Shown here piece after piece: positions 26,564 through 35,395 of a DNA stretch of 64,000 nucleotides. Source of the DNA: JALSKU01 sp964556545 (lineage in GTDB: Bacteria; Campylobacterota; Campylobacteria; Campylobacterales; JALSKU01); NCBI GenBank assembly GCA_964556545.1, contig CAZKWE010000092.1:12925-76924 (forward strand), written 5' to 3'. Below the pieces are notes generated by a model that saw only the letters and a program-made list of their open reading frames with translations, made no database searches and had not been told where the DNA came from. Within the stretch, counting starts at the first letter, position 1. Each line of letters opens with the position of its first letter. The position numbers and the translations under genes are program-made.

Positions 26564-27211
26564 TTAAGATTCTATCTTTTTATCTTCCGTAACTTTTCCA
26601 ATATCAAGATATACAAGTCTGTTTGTAAGTCCTTTTAAATCTTCCAAACGATGAGTTACGTAGATAACCGAACTTTTTTTATCAAGCTTTGTTAAAAGTT
26701 TGGCAAAATTTTCCCTGCCTTTAGGATCAAGATTGGCAGTTGGCTCATCAAATATATAAAGTTCACTTTTTCTTGCCAGTGCAATCGCAATAAGCAGTTT
26801 TTGCTTCATTCCGCCAGAGAGTTTGAAAAACGGCTTTTTCATATTTTTTACAATATCCAATTCCATATCAACAGCTTCTTGCACAATCTTCTCTTTTGAT
26901 ACTTCTGAAGTTGTACATATATAGCCTATAAGATCCTCAACACTTATCTTTATGGGAGGAGGAAGTTGAGGGATAAAACTTATCTTTTTCAAGATATCCA
27001 CTCTCTGCTTTACGGGATCTTTCCCGTCAACTTCTATACTGCCCTGATTTAATTTATAATACCCCAAAATTGCCCTTATAAGAGTTGTTTTACCGGCACC
27101 GTTGGGACCAAGCATTGCTATCTTGTCACCCTCCTTGATACTTAGGGTTATATTATCAAGGACATTAACTTCACCAAAATTTTTAATCACATTTTTTATA
27201 TCTATGGTCAT
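26564..27211 (-). CDS. nosF: NosF, ABC transporter ATPase for NosZ maturation
   Basis: 215 residues with Walker A GPNGAGKTTLIRAI (about residue 35), signature LSGGMKQKLLIAIAL and Walker B LYIFDEPTANLD. It is shorter than the approximately 300-residue NosF of Pseudomonas, as usual for compact clade II clusters. It overlaps the nosH stop by 4 nt (ATGA). It powers NosY-linked transfer of copper or sulfur to NosZ. Confidence 0.9.
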   Translation of the reverse strand: MTIDIKNVIKNFGEVNVLDNITLSIKEGDKIAMLGPNGAGKTTLIRAILGYYKLNQGSIEVDGKDPVKQRVDILKKISFIPQLPPPIKISVEDLIGYICTTSEVSKEKIVQEAVDMELDIVKNMKKPFFKLSGGMKQKLLIAIALARKSELYIFDEPTANLDPKGRENFAKLLTKLDKKSSVIYVTHRLEDLKGLTNRLVYLDIGKVTEDKKIES

Positions 27212-28119
27212 ACGAGATTCTTTAACCTAAATTGAAAGTTGTAGGCATCAGTATGGCACACATCAAAACATCTACCGCACATTATACAATCACCGTTTAC
27301 GACCATCTGTTTTGTTATACCCTTTTCTCGTCTTTCTCTGTCATGTTTTGGTTTTGTAAATTCTAACACATGCTCTTCCGGACAAACTTGCAGACATGCA
27401 CCACAGTGATCGCATTTGTCATTATCCCATTGAACTTTTGTCGCGCTGACCCAACCTACAAGGTTGTATGTTGTTCCTACCGGACAAATGTATTTACACC
27501 ATGCTCTTCTTGAAACAAAAATTTCAAACAAAAGGATAACCACAACCCAAACGATTGCAAGGCTCCACCCGTAAACGATAAATCTGCTAAGTATTCCTAT
27601 GGGATTTATGACTTCAAAAACAAGGTATCCGTCAATTGCCGCAGCTATAAGAAATACTGCCCAAAAGAAAAATCTAACTCTCGGATCAAATTTTCTCTCT
27701 TTAATAATTTTTTTTCTGACGAGCATCAAATGAATATGTTCTCCAATTTCACTTAAAAATCCATACGGACACACCCAGCCACAGTATGCTTTACCGCCGA
27801 CTAATAGATAAAAAACCAACAGTGTACTGGTACCTATAATGACATTGGTATGAACATGGTGTTCTGCAGCAAATATTTCAAGCCCTGTAAAAAGGTCTAT
27901 CAGGTGAAAACCCAAAAGTCTTGAACCGTTTAGTGTTCCCTCAAGTACTTGTACATCAGCATTGAACGATAGAAAAAAGAAAAGATTTATGATAATGACA
28001 CTAAGCCATCTCCAAGCTCTCCATGTAAGCCTTGTTTTGCCGTTTTTATTTTTTTCTATCAAAGTTGAAAGCAAGGAAGCTCTTACAAGCTCCCTTCCAC
28101 TATCATGATATCTATCCAT
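27208..28119 (-). CDS. nosH: NosH, NapH-like membrane quinol dehydrogenase subunit
   Basis: 303 residues with about four TM segments, two membrane cysteine motifs (CGWVCPYG, CKYICPVG) and two C-terminal ferredoxin clusters (CDHCGACLQVCPE; CIMCGRCFDVCHTD). As in Wolinella it should oxidise menaquinol and pass electrons with NosG towards the Nos cytochromes. Starts 11 nt after nosC2. Confidence 0.92.
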   Translation of the reverse strand: MDRYHDSGRELVRASLLSTLIEKNKNGKTRLTWRAWRWLSVIIINLFFFLSFNADVQVLEGTLNGSRLLGFHLIDLFTGLEIFAAEHHVHTNVIIGTSTLLVFYLLVGGKAYCGWVCPYGFLSEIGEHIHLMLVRKKIIKERKFDPRVRFFFWAVFLIAAAIDGYLVFEVINPIGILSRFIVYGWSLAIVWVVVILLFEIFVSRRAWCKYICPVGTTYNLVGWVSATKVQWDNDKCDHCGACLQVCPEEHVLEFTKPKHDRERREKGITKQMVVNGDCIMCGRCFDVCHTDAYNFQFRLKNLV

Positions 28120-28130
28120 AGGTTTTACCT

Positions 28131-28667
28131 TTATTGATTATTGTATTTATCCCATTTCTCTTTAAAAGTCGAAATTTCAGTAGCTAATTTATCCAATGTT
28201 GCATCATCCATTTTTTGTAAAAGTCCATACATAACATAATTTCTTCTTTTACCTGTTTTAAAGTCATGTAATTGTTTTAAAATAAATTCTTTGGACTTAC
28301 CCACAAGATTCGGTCCTATAATACCCCTGCCGTTTACACCATGACAAGAAGAACAATTTTGTTTATAAAGTCTACTTACTTTAAATGCCGCAATATTGCC
28401 TGCTTTATTTTTTAAAGCTTGAAGTTTTTTATCTAACTCTTTATTTTTGTTTTCCAACTGTTTTTTGGCTTCTGCAGCATTATCCACACTGTTTTGCACC
28501 TCTTTTTTTGCAACTACAGGTTTGTTAAGATGCACCTTTATCTCAGAAGATTTTATAATCCTGTGAATAGTTTGAAGCTTGTGAACTTGCTTGTCAAGTG
28601 AATACATATAATATGAAGCCCATAAAGCCAATATTGTTGCAATCGCCGCTATGATATGTTTTATCAT
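28131..28667 (-). CDS. nosC2: NosC2, membrane-anchored monohaem cytochrome c
   Basis: 178 residues: N-terminal TM anchor (about 5-22), a charged coiled-coil stretch (about 60-92), then one cytochrome c domain with CSSCH at 105-109 and GIIGPNLVGKS after it. It likely shuttles electrons to NosZ at the periplasmic face. It overlaps nosC1 by 4 nt. The domain is clearly homologous to the nosC1 haem domain, pointing to tandem duplication. Confidence 0.9.
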   Translation of the reverse strand: MIKHIIAAIATILALWASYYMYSLDKQVHKLQTIHRIIKSSEIKVHLNKPVVAKKEVQNSVDNAAEAKKQLENKNKELDKKLQALKNKAGNIAAFKVSRLYKQNCSSCHGVNGRGIIGPNLVGKSKEFILKQLHDFKTGKRRNYVMYGLLQKMDDATLDKLATEISTFKEKWDKYNNQ

Positions 28668-29263
28668 TTTCCATTCCTTAATTTTAGTAATTTTGCATTG
28701 AAGTCAGCTATCTCATTAGCGATAGCTTTTAGTTTTGCATCATCCATTTGTGATACAAGACCTTTCATAAGTACATTTTTTCTTTTGCCGGATTTAAAGT
28801 CCATCAATCTGCCATATACAAAATCCCCGCTCTTTCCAAGCAAGGACGGCCCTATGATACCGTTACCGTAATCATCATGACAGGCAGAGCAGTGAACTAT
28901 AAAATCATGGCTTAATTTATTTACCATAAGATTTATCTTTATCCTTTCATAAGGAGATCTGACATGCAAATATGCATCTATGGTCGTTCTTTGCTGTTTA
29001 GTATCTTCTTGATACTTTTCAATTGCCTTAGCCTCTTTTGATTTATCCTCTTCATTATAAGAGTAGTAATATTGACCTCCGTTTTGTTTTGAAATCTCTT
29101 TTGATTTATCCTCTTTTTTAACTGCATTTTTAGTAACTTTAATACCCGAGATATTGGTTACTACTTGATGATTGTCGGCTTTTTCTTCTTTCTTTTTTTC
29201 TCCGCATCCGCTTAAAAATACAATACTTGCCAAAGATAAAGCAATTAATCCTGTCTTATGCAT
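28664..29263 (-). CDS. nosC1: NosC1, lipoprotein monohaem cytochrome c
   Basis: About 199 residues: lipobox FLSGC at residue 20, a charged linker, then one cytochrome c domain with CSACH at about 125-129. It carries electrons between the NosGH quinol dehydrogenase and NosZ. The start at 29263 is chosen for its GGGGAG ribosome site and the lipoprotein signal; the longer frame has no such features. It overlaps the end of nosG by 8 nt. Confidence 0.9.
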   Translation of the reverse strand: MHKTGLIALSLASIVFLSGCGEKKKEEKADNHQVVTNISGIKVTKNAVKKEDKSKEISKQNGGQYYYSYNEEDKSKEAKAIEKYQEDTKQQRTTIDAYLHVRSPYERIKINLMVNKLSHDFIVHCSACHDDYGNGIIGPSLLGKSGDFVYGRLMDFKSGKRKNVLMKGLVSQMDDAKLKAIANEIADFNAKLLKLRNGK

Positions 29264-30047
29264 TTTTGCTCTCCCCGTATATTTGTTTATATGTAGCTCT
29301 TGGTACGATTTCAAGCACATTGGTAGGACAAAGCTCTACACAAGCTCCACACCCGACACATGCTTCTCTTATTTGAGGTAATTTGCCGGTTTTATGATCG
29401 ACCATACCTATAGCTAAAGAAGGATCCGGTATAAAAGGACACATGTCTGCACATATCGTACACTCCTCTCCTTCAAATTTTTCAAGTTTTTTAAGTACCT
29501 TTTTTTGAAGTACATATTTTTCAGGATCATTTGGATTGTCTATAACCTTTTTATTTTCTCTCTCCTCTTTGGTGAGAATTTTGGTATGATCGTAAATTCT
29601 GTCTATTGCACTTCTTGGAACTTTTTCATTTTTTTGTGCAAGACAGGCATTTGGTCTTTTAACTATGGCTACACCCATATGAACTTTATCTATACTGTCA
29701 CTTTCATGATCAAGAGCACCTGTAGGACATGCCAATATACAAGGAAATGCTTTGCATAGGTAGCAACCTCTATCCCTGGGAATGATAAATGCAGTTCCCA
29801 AGCCGGCTTTTCCTTCCACATCTTCAAGTTTTATACAGTCATAAGGACAAACCTGCAGACACTGTCCGCACTTGATACAAAGAGATAGATAGTTTTTCTC
29901 CGGAACCGCTCCCGGAGGTCTTAATCTCTTCTCTTTTGGCTTAAAATCAGGTGCTACGGCAATTCCGCCGGCAGCAACAACTCCAAGTATTCCCAGGCTT
30001 GTAGCCTTTTTTATAAAATCTCTTCTTTTCTTTTCTTCTGGTGTCAT
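29256..30047 (-). CDS. nosG: NosG, NapG-like periplasmic ferredoxin
   Basis: 263 residues with a Tat signal (KKRRDFIKKATSLG at about 4-17) and four cysteine clusters: CIKCGQCLQVCPYDC, CYLCKAFPCILACP, CTICADMCPF and CVGCGACVELCP. It transfers electrons from NosH to the Nos cytochromes. It overlaps nosD by 4 nt. The Tat motif agrees with export of a preformed Fe-S protein. Confidence 0.92.
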   Translation of the reverse strand: MTPEEKKRRDFIKKATSLGILGVVAAGGIAVAPDFKPKEKRLRPPGAVPEKNYLSLCIKCGQCLQVCPYDCIKLEDVEGKAGLGTAFIIPRDRGCYLCKAFPCILACPTGALDHESDSIDKVHMGVAIVKRPNACLAQKNEKVPRSAIDRIYDHTKILTKEERENKKVIDNPNDPEKYVLQKKVLKKLEKFEGEECTICADMCPFIPDPSLAIGMVDHKTGKLPQIREACVGCGACVELCPTNVLEIVPRATYKQIYGESKNA

Positions 30048-31291
30048 AGTATTTTACTCTCTTCCATAATAGGGTGTTTATCTTCCAACAATTTAACCGG
30101 CTCGGATATAGGAGCCAATTTTGCTATAAAGTTCAGTATGGATATTACCGGAGATCCATAAAAAAACCTTATATTTGGATTTAAAAGCCAAACTTTATCC
30201 GCATACTGATAGTATATATAAGGATTATCCCCTATACCATCACCATTTTTGTCAAAACCTTCATAATCATCCCAATAGTTTCCATCCCATAAATTTTGAG
30301 TTACTTTTCTATTGAAAGAATCATTTACAATATTATCCATGTTGCCTTTTATTATATTTTTTTTAAATATATTAGCGATACTCAAAGAGTGGAACTTTAC
30401 CGCAATAGAATTATACAACAATCTGTTATTTTCTATATAGTTATGTGTTCCGGGCTCAAAAGGTGACCTGTCTATAAAAAATCCTCTTGAACAATATATA
30501 ATAGTATTATCTTTTATAGTAAAATTCGAACTGTCTTTCAATCCTATCCCAAGTCCTGTGGTTCCCATAGAATTTTCTATCAGATTTCCGTATGCTTCAC
30601 TGTCTTTGGAATACATAAAGTAAATCCCTACGGAGTTATGCTTATAAACATTATCTTTTACTATATTTTTACCCGCATACATAAAATGTAAAGAGTATCT
30701 TCCGTATTCGCCTCTGTTTTTTTCTATCAAATTCCCATGACTGTACCAAACGACAAAATCTCTTGATTTGTACAGATAATTGCCTCTTAAGATATTGTCA
30801 TTACTGTACCAAAGTCTTACTCCGTCTCCTCTAAGTCCAAGAGAAAACTTTTTGGAAGTAATATAATTATCCAATATCCTGGAATTGCTTACCATTTGAA
30901 GGTCGATTCCAAACAGACAATCCAATATTCGATTGTTTTTAATCAAAACATTTCTTATCAAAGTATCGTTTGAGCCATGTGCATTTTTAACCGATATGCC
31001 GGCATCTACTCTTTCATGCTCCTTTCCGCTGTGCCTTATTGTTAAATTTTCAATAGTCACATTTGAGCTTTTTATAGATATAACAGTACCTTTCCCGTCA
31101 CCTTCTATTATTGCTTTTTGATTCTTTCCGTCAATAATTATAGGTTTGTTTATAACTATATTACCCTTGTATATACCTGCCGGCAATTCAAGTTTTGAAC
31201 CTGGCTTTGCATTATTTATAGCTTCTTGCAATACATTTTTTGCCAATAATTCAAGTGACAACAACATAAGAGCAATAACTATATTTTTCAA
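30044..31291 (-). CDS. nosD: NosD, periplasmic nitrous oxide reductase maturation protein
   Basis: 415 residues: signal peptide (about 1-17) and a right-handed parallel beta-helix (CASH/PbH1 repeats) with regularly spaced N-rich turns such as NNRILDCLFGIDLQM and NLIENSMGTTGLGIGLKDSS. It ends with the NosD motif WDGNYWDDYEGFDKNGDG. It works with NosFY and NosL to load copper into NosZ. It lies 1 nt after nosB. Confidence 0.93.
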   Translation of the reverse strand: MKNIVIALMLLSLELLAKNVLQEAINNAKPGSKLELPAGIYKGNIVINKPIIIDGKNQKAIIEGDGKGTVISIKSSNVTIENLTIRHSGKEHERVDAGISVKNAHGSNDTLIRNVLIKNNRILDCLFGIDLQMVSNSRILDNYITSKKFSLGLRGDGVRLWYSNDNILRGNYLYKSRDFVVWYSHGNLIEKNRGEYGRYSLHFMYAGKNIVKDNVYKHNSVGIYFMYSKDSEAYGNLIENSMGTTGLGIGLKDSSNFTIKDNTIIYCSRGFFIDRSPFEPGTHNYIENNRLLYNSIAVKFHSLSIANIFKKNIIKGNMDNIVNDSFNRKVTQNLWDGNYWDDYEGFDKNGDGIGDNPYIYYQYADKVWLLNPNIRFFYGSPVISILNFIAKLAPISEPVKLLEDKHPIMEESKIL

Positions 31292-31292
31292 T

Positions 31293-32096
31293 TTATGCCT
31301 CTTGTTTTTCAGCTTTGATTCTTGATATTATAGCCAACAGTGAAAGAAGGCTTATACCTATAAGCACCCAAAAACCCCATGTAGGATATGAATGTGTTGT
31401 AAACTGGGCAACTTTACCATCACCAAAAACCGTAGGAGTAAACGGTTTTATTTTAAAGGCTCCCCATGCATGCATATGATGACCGAACCAATAAAGCCAA
31501 TATGCATAAAATCCCAAAAATATAACTGGCAATGCAACAGGTATAAACATCAGTATGTTCAATATCTTGCTATCATAAAGTATAAAATATACCAAAAGCA
31601 GTGATAAAAATACCAAAGCATAAGGAGCTATCATTCTAAGATAAGGTGCTCCTCTTTTCATAGGATCCATACCTATAAAGTGATTGATAGTATTCATCTC
31701 ATGAACATCTCCGCTAAATCCGTCAAAATGATAATATACGGGAATTCCCTCGGGAAATGCCTCTTTAGGATAGTTTGGAGCTTCAAGTGCAACATACCAT
31801 ATAGGAGCTGTTACTACATTCAACTCTGCATCATTTTTTATCATGTTCATCAAATGAACTTCACCTGTTTTCTTAAGGTCCTCTTTTACTGCATCAGGTG
31901 CATTGGGACTTACATATCTTCCTTTTTGGTAAAAATTCCATGTTTTTGCCATCATAGGTGTTATCTTATTTACTTGGTCAGTTTCAACCAAGTCTTGAAT
32001 ATTGTGTGTCAAAACTGCTGGTATAACAAACCAATACAGCAACATACCAAGAGCGATAAGTGCAAAAATCCTTGATTTGAGAAGGGTTTTGTTCAT
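31293..32096 (-). CDS. nosB: NosB, integral membrane protein of clade II nos clusters
   Basis: About 267 residues: one N-terminal TM helix, a periplasmic loop (about 40-150), then four TM helices in the C-terminal half, with YWLYWFGHHMHAWGAFKI between them. The HH and nearby His could bind metal or haem, but its function is not established; it is needed for N2O respiration in Wolinella by my recollection. The start at 32096 has an AAAGGA ribosome site; a longer frame lacks one. Its own FNR-type promoter lies at 32154-32167. Confidence 0.85.
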   Translation of the reverse strand: MNKTLLKSRIFALIALGMLLYWFVIPAVLTHNIQDLVETDQVNKITPMMAKTWNFYQKGRYVSPNAPDAVKEDLKKTGEVHLMNMIKNDAELNVVTAPIWYVALEAPNYPKEAFPEGIPVYYHFDGFSGDVHEMNTINHFIGMDPMKRGAPYLRMIAPYALVFLSLLLVYFILYDSKILNILMFIPVALPVIFLGFYAYWLYWFGHHMHAWGAFKIKPFTPTVFGDGKVAQFTTHSYPTWGFWVLIGISLLSLLAIISRIKAEKQEA

Positions 32097-32153
32097 CTTA
32101 GTTTCCTTTATAAAATTTGAAAAGTATTCTATCATAATATTATTTATTCTTTA

Positions 32154-32167
32154 TTGATATTCATCAA
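32154..32167. promoter_or_regulatory. FNR-type box upstream of nosB
   Basis: TTGATATTCATCAA fits TTGATnnnnATCAA exactly. Its centre lies about 41 nt upstream of the start predicted from a TAGAAT -10 (minus strand, 32132-32127). It shares flanking sequence with the nosZ box at 34928. It implies that a CRP/FNR-family activator drives nosB onward separately from nosZ. Confidence 0.7.
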
Positions 32168-32200
32168 GTCATAAAAGTGTATATTTAAGTAAATTATAAG

Positions 32201-32229
32201 ATTACACTCCGCAGTCTGCGGAGTGTAAT
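32201..32229 (-). terminator. Perfect hairpin between nosZ and nosB
   Basis: A 13-bp perfect stem (32201-32213 with 32217-32229, ATTACACTCCGCA) with a 3-nt loop starts 4 nt after the nosZ stop. No strong T run follows on the minus strand. It probably acts as a partial terminator and/or 3' stabiliser giving more nosZ mRNA than downstream mRNA. Confidence 0.75.
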
Positions 32230-32233
32230 TATT

Positions 32234-34837
32234 TTAGAATAGATTTGCGTTTTTATCTACCCATTTGAAGTATTCAATGATATCTTTAACTTGTTTCTTG
32301 CTCATACCCTGGTTAGGCATTCTAAGATTGAAGTAATGAATCATTGAGCTAACATAAGGCTCATTATACATTTTTTCAGGATTAAGTATCCACTCAGTTA
32401 CCCATTTTTCACCGTTAGGATGTCTTTGAAGAACACCTGTCAAGTCCGGACCTGAACTTACTTTTCCTATAACATGGCATCCGCCGCATCCGCCTTCGTC
32501 AAATGCTATCTTACCTCTCTTGGCCGCTTCACTCATAGGAGTAGCTAACTTACTAACAAGAAGATCTCTGGCTCTAATACCAACATCTGCAGTTTTAACC
32601 ATATATTGCCAAATCATATTTTCAAACAGAATTGCTTTTTCAATATCTCCGGCTTTTAGAGCTTTATCGGACAACTCTTTTTGTTTTTTGATTTTACTGT
32701 ACTGATCAAGTGCATCAACAACCAAGTTTTTAACAACCGGATATTTCTCATAGTGATTCTCTTTTAAGAATTTAACGACACTTTGGATAACTTTATCGGT
32801 TGCATTGTTAACGGCAACTGTTTTCTTGTACTCTGCCATCAACTGTTTCTTGCTCATTTTTGCTCTGTGAATTTTCTTAGCACTTACATATTTTTTGTTT
32901 GGATCTTTAACAAGCAAGTATCCCATCATTTCAAGGTGAAGTGCAGAACAGAACTCAGTACAGTAGTAAGGGAAAATACCCTCTCTGTCAGCTTTAAATG
33001 TAAGAGCTACGGTTTTACCAGGCTCTAAAGAAGCATGAACATTGTACTGATCTACTGTAAATCCGTGAGTCTCATCTTCAGCTCTTTCAAGGTTTGTTAG
33101 ATAAAATGTTACCGTATCTCCGAGATTTACATTTACATGTTCAGGATTGATATGGCTTCTTACCAAAGTTCCATAAACATAAACATGTTTACCTTTTCTC
33201 ACGATTCTCTCTTGTCCTGCAAGAGTTTTACCTCTATGAGGCTTGTCTGTAAAAGGATTGTATCCCATTTTATATCTAACATAAGGCTTGATCTTGCTTG
33301 CTCTGATGGCAACTGCCTGGTGAGGCTCACCAAGACCTATTGGTAGATCGTAAAGCATTTGCATTTTTTTGCCTCTTATATCAATAAGCTGATGGTTTTG
33401 AGGATGCAAAGGTCCGATTCTATCAAATCTGTCTATTGATAACTTGTTTAATGCGATTATATAATCACCCTGAGGATCTTCGGATTTACCTTCCATACCG
33501 CAAAGGTGACCTATGTTGTAGTTAACATTTATTCTATCTGCAACTTTACAAGTTAGATAACTCCATTTTACAACTTGGCTGTCAACATAAAGTGAAGTGT
33601 ATATTTCACCGGTTTTTTTCCAATGTTTACCTATTTGGTTATGCAATGGTCCAAGTCCCAACTCTGCTTGACAATGTAAAGCTTTTTTCATATCAAGAAT
33701 CGGAATACCAAACGGGTCTTTTCCGACAAACTCTTTATTTTTAAAAAGTTTCATCATTTTTGCAAAATCATAAACTGAAGCATGGGTATCAAGTTTACCG
33801 CAAACTACTACATACTTTCCATCAGGTGTAACATCAACACCGTGTGGTGATTTTGGCTCAGGAACCAAGAAAAGACAGTTGTTTTTTACAGCTACATCAA
33901 TAGGTATAACTTTCATACCGTTAATGACTTTTACATTTTTTGGATTTTCTGCAAGTTTTGCAAGTTTTTTCCAGTTATATACTTGTAAAAAGTCCGTATC
34001 GTTTCTTGAACATCCTGCTTCAAAAGGAGGAAGACCTTTTTCGATACCGCCTGTATACATTTCAGAGTTAAAACTGTTTGTAAAACCCCATCCGTAACTT
34101 GCCTCTTTACCTGCATCTGAAAGATCTTGCATATACGGAGGAAGTTCAAGTGTAAAAGATTTTTTTACATTTATCTTTCCTGTTTTGTTATTAAACTTCC
34201 AAATTGTCACACCGCCTCTGTAAGAATCAACATACTCACTCATAGGATGCCAATTGTTATCCAACGGTGCCGCATACTGACAAGCTTCCAAGATATATTC
34301 ACTATTTGGAGTAAAGAAAGCTCCACCGTGATCACTTTTGAAAACCGGGTTTACAACTATTTGCTTTGTAACAAAGTCTTTCAAATCAATTACAGCGATT
34401 CTCGGATTGGCTTTATCATTGATAACAAGCCATTTTCCGTCATATTTTCCGTTTGTTTCAGAGAGTCCCGGGTGGTGAGTATCACCCCATGTTATCTTTT
34501 TGCCCCTTATATTACCTTCGGCAAGAATCTTTTTGGTATCATCATCATAACCCCATCCCTGCCAAGGCTCCGGAGTAAATACACCTATATACTTTAGTAT
34601 CTTCATAGAAGGTACGCCGTAAACCATCATTTGTCCGGCTTGACCGGTCGAACTGAAAACCAAGTACTTGTCTCTACCGCCGCTTGGCAGATAAGTTTTT
34701 GCTGCCGCAAGCAAATCTTGCTGGGTAAGATGCCTCTCTTTCATAACTTTCTCAAGTTCACTTTGAGCTGAAAGCAAGGTCATACCCACCATTGTACCTA
34801 ATGCAACGGTAGCTACTTTTCTAACCATTTGCTTCAT
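32234..34837 (-). CDS. nosZ: Nitrous oxide reductase, clade II, with C-terminal cytochrome c domain
   Basis: 867 residues. A Sec-type signal (about 1-24, no twin arginine) fits clade II. The beta-propeller carries CuZ-site histidine segments DTHHPGLSETNGKYDG, SDHGGAFFTPNSEY, SPHGVDVTPDGKYV and LGPLHNQIG. The CuA domain (about 570-650) has YYCTEFCSALHLEMMGYLLV. A cytochrome c domain ends the protein with CGGCH at about 784-788, as in Wolinella. It reduces N2O to N2 in the periplasm. A GAGGA ribosome site precedes the ATG. Confidence 0.97.
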   Translation of the reverse strand: MKQMVRKVATVALGTMVGMTLLSAQSELEKVMKERHLTQQDLLAAAKTYLPSGGRDKYLVFSSTGQAGQMMVYGVPSMKILKYIGVFTPEPWQGWGYDDDTKKILAEGNIRGKKITWGDTHHPGLSETNGKYDGKWLVINDKANPRIAVIDLKDFVTKQIVVNPVFKSDHGGAFFTPNSEYILEACQYAAPLDNNWHPMSEYVDSYRGGVTIWKFNNKTGKINVKKSFTLELPPYMQDLSDAGKEASYGWGFTNSFNSEMYTGGIEKGLPPFEAGCSRNDTDFLQVYNWKKLAKLAENPKNVKVINGMKVIPIDVAVKNNCLFLVPEPKSPHGVDVTPDGKYVVVCGKLDTHASVYDFAKMMKLFKNKEFVGKDPFGIPILDMKKALHCQAELGLGPLHNQIGKHWKKTGEIYTSLYVDSQVVKWSYLTCKVADRINVNYNIGHLCGMEGKSEDPQGDYIIALNKLSIDRFDRIGPLHPQNHQLIDIRGKKMQMLYDLPIGLGEPHQAVAIRASKIKPYVRYKMGYNPFTDKPHRGKTLAGQERIVRKGKHVYVYGTLVRSHINPEHVNVNLGDTVTFYLTNLERAEDETHGFTVDQYNVHASLEPGKTVALTFKADREGIFPYYCTEFCSALHLEMMGYLLVKDPNKKYVSAKKIHRAKMSKKQLMAEYKKTVAVNNATDKVIQSVVKFLKENHYEKYPVVKNLVVDALDQYSKIKKQKELSDKALKAGDIEKAILFENMIWQYMVKTADVGIRARDLLVSKLATPMSEAAKRGKIAFDEGGCGGCHVIGKVSSGPDLTGVLQRHPNGEKWVTEWILNPEKMYNEPYVSSMIHYFNLRMPNQGMSKKQVKDIIEYFKWVDKNANLF

Positions 34838-34899
34838 ATATCCTCCTTAAAAATTTTTGAATTTCTGTTTTTATAAACCAAACATAATTCTATGGTGAA

Positions 34900-34905
34900 A
34901 TTATA
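34900..34905 (-). promoter_or_regulatory. nosZ: -10 element of the nosZ promoter
   Basis: TATAAT reads on the minus strand here. A start about 7 nt further (near 34893) would place the FNR box centre at -41.5, the class II activation position. The leader would be about 56 nt. Confidence 0.6.
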
Positions 34906-34927
34906 GTTAAATTTATGTTAAATTTCC

Positions 34928-34941
34928 TTGATTATCATCAA
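34928..34941. promoter_or_regulatory. FNR-type box upstream of nosZ
   Basis: TTGATTATCATCAA is an exact TTGATnnnnATCAA palindrome 91 nt upstream of nosZ. It predicts activation of nosZ under anoxia or by an NO/N2O-responsive CRP/FNR regulator. The remainder of the gap 34838-35132 holds the promoter of the plus-strand gene and nothing else I recognise. Confidence 0.75.
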
Positions 34942-35132
34942 GTCATAAATGTGTTATTTTAAGTTTTATATTTATGCTATTTTAAGCTTTTCTATAAAAA
35001 TACCTAAATACCGGGATCCGTTTAAAAGAAATTATTTATTGTGATATTTAAAATAATTACAAAAAAATTGTAAATTTTATACATTTATGCTAAAATACGC
35101 CAAATTCTTCATATAACCTTAAGGAAACAGTT

Positions 35133-35387
35133 ATGCAAAGCAATGATGATAATAATAAAAACCTAAGAGAAGCTGCAAAAAAAGAGTTGGAAGAGCTTGC
35201 AAAAGTTAGAAACGAATTTTACAAATATTTAGATACTCATTTACCAAAGACCGAAAACCGGTTTGATTTTAGCACCAATCCGCAATTAGATGCAAAAAAT
35301 ATATATTCTCTTTTTTATAAACTTGATTATCAAGCAAGAAAATTAAGACCATATATGGCAAAAGCTTACAATCTTAAATTAGAATAG
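35133..35387 (+). CDS. Small charged cytosolic protein, unknown
   Basis: 84 residues, mostly alpha-helical by composition, without signal or TM segments; a charged N-terminus (NLREAAKKELEELAKVRNEF) and a C-terminal YSLFYKLDYQARKLRPYM. A TAAGGA ribosome site lies before the ATG. It precedes alr by 8 nt, so the two are probably co-transcribed. I do not recognise the family; similar short proteins occur across Campylobacterota. Confidence 0.65.
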   Translation: MQSNDDNNKNLREAAKKELEELAKVRNEFYKYLDTHLPKTENRFDFSTNPQLDAKNIYSLFYKLDYQARKLRPYMAKAYNLKLE

Positions 35388-35395
35388 GGTTTAAA

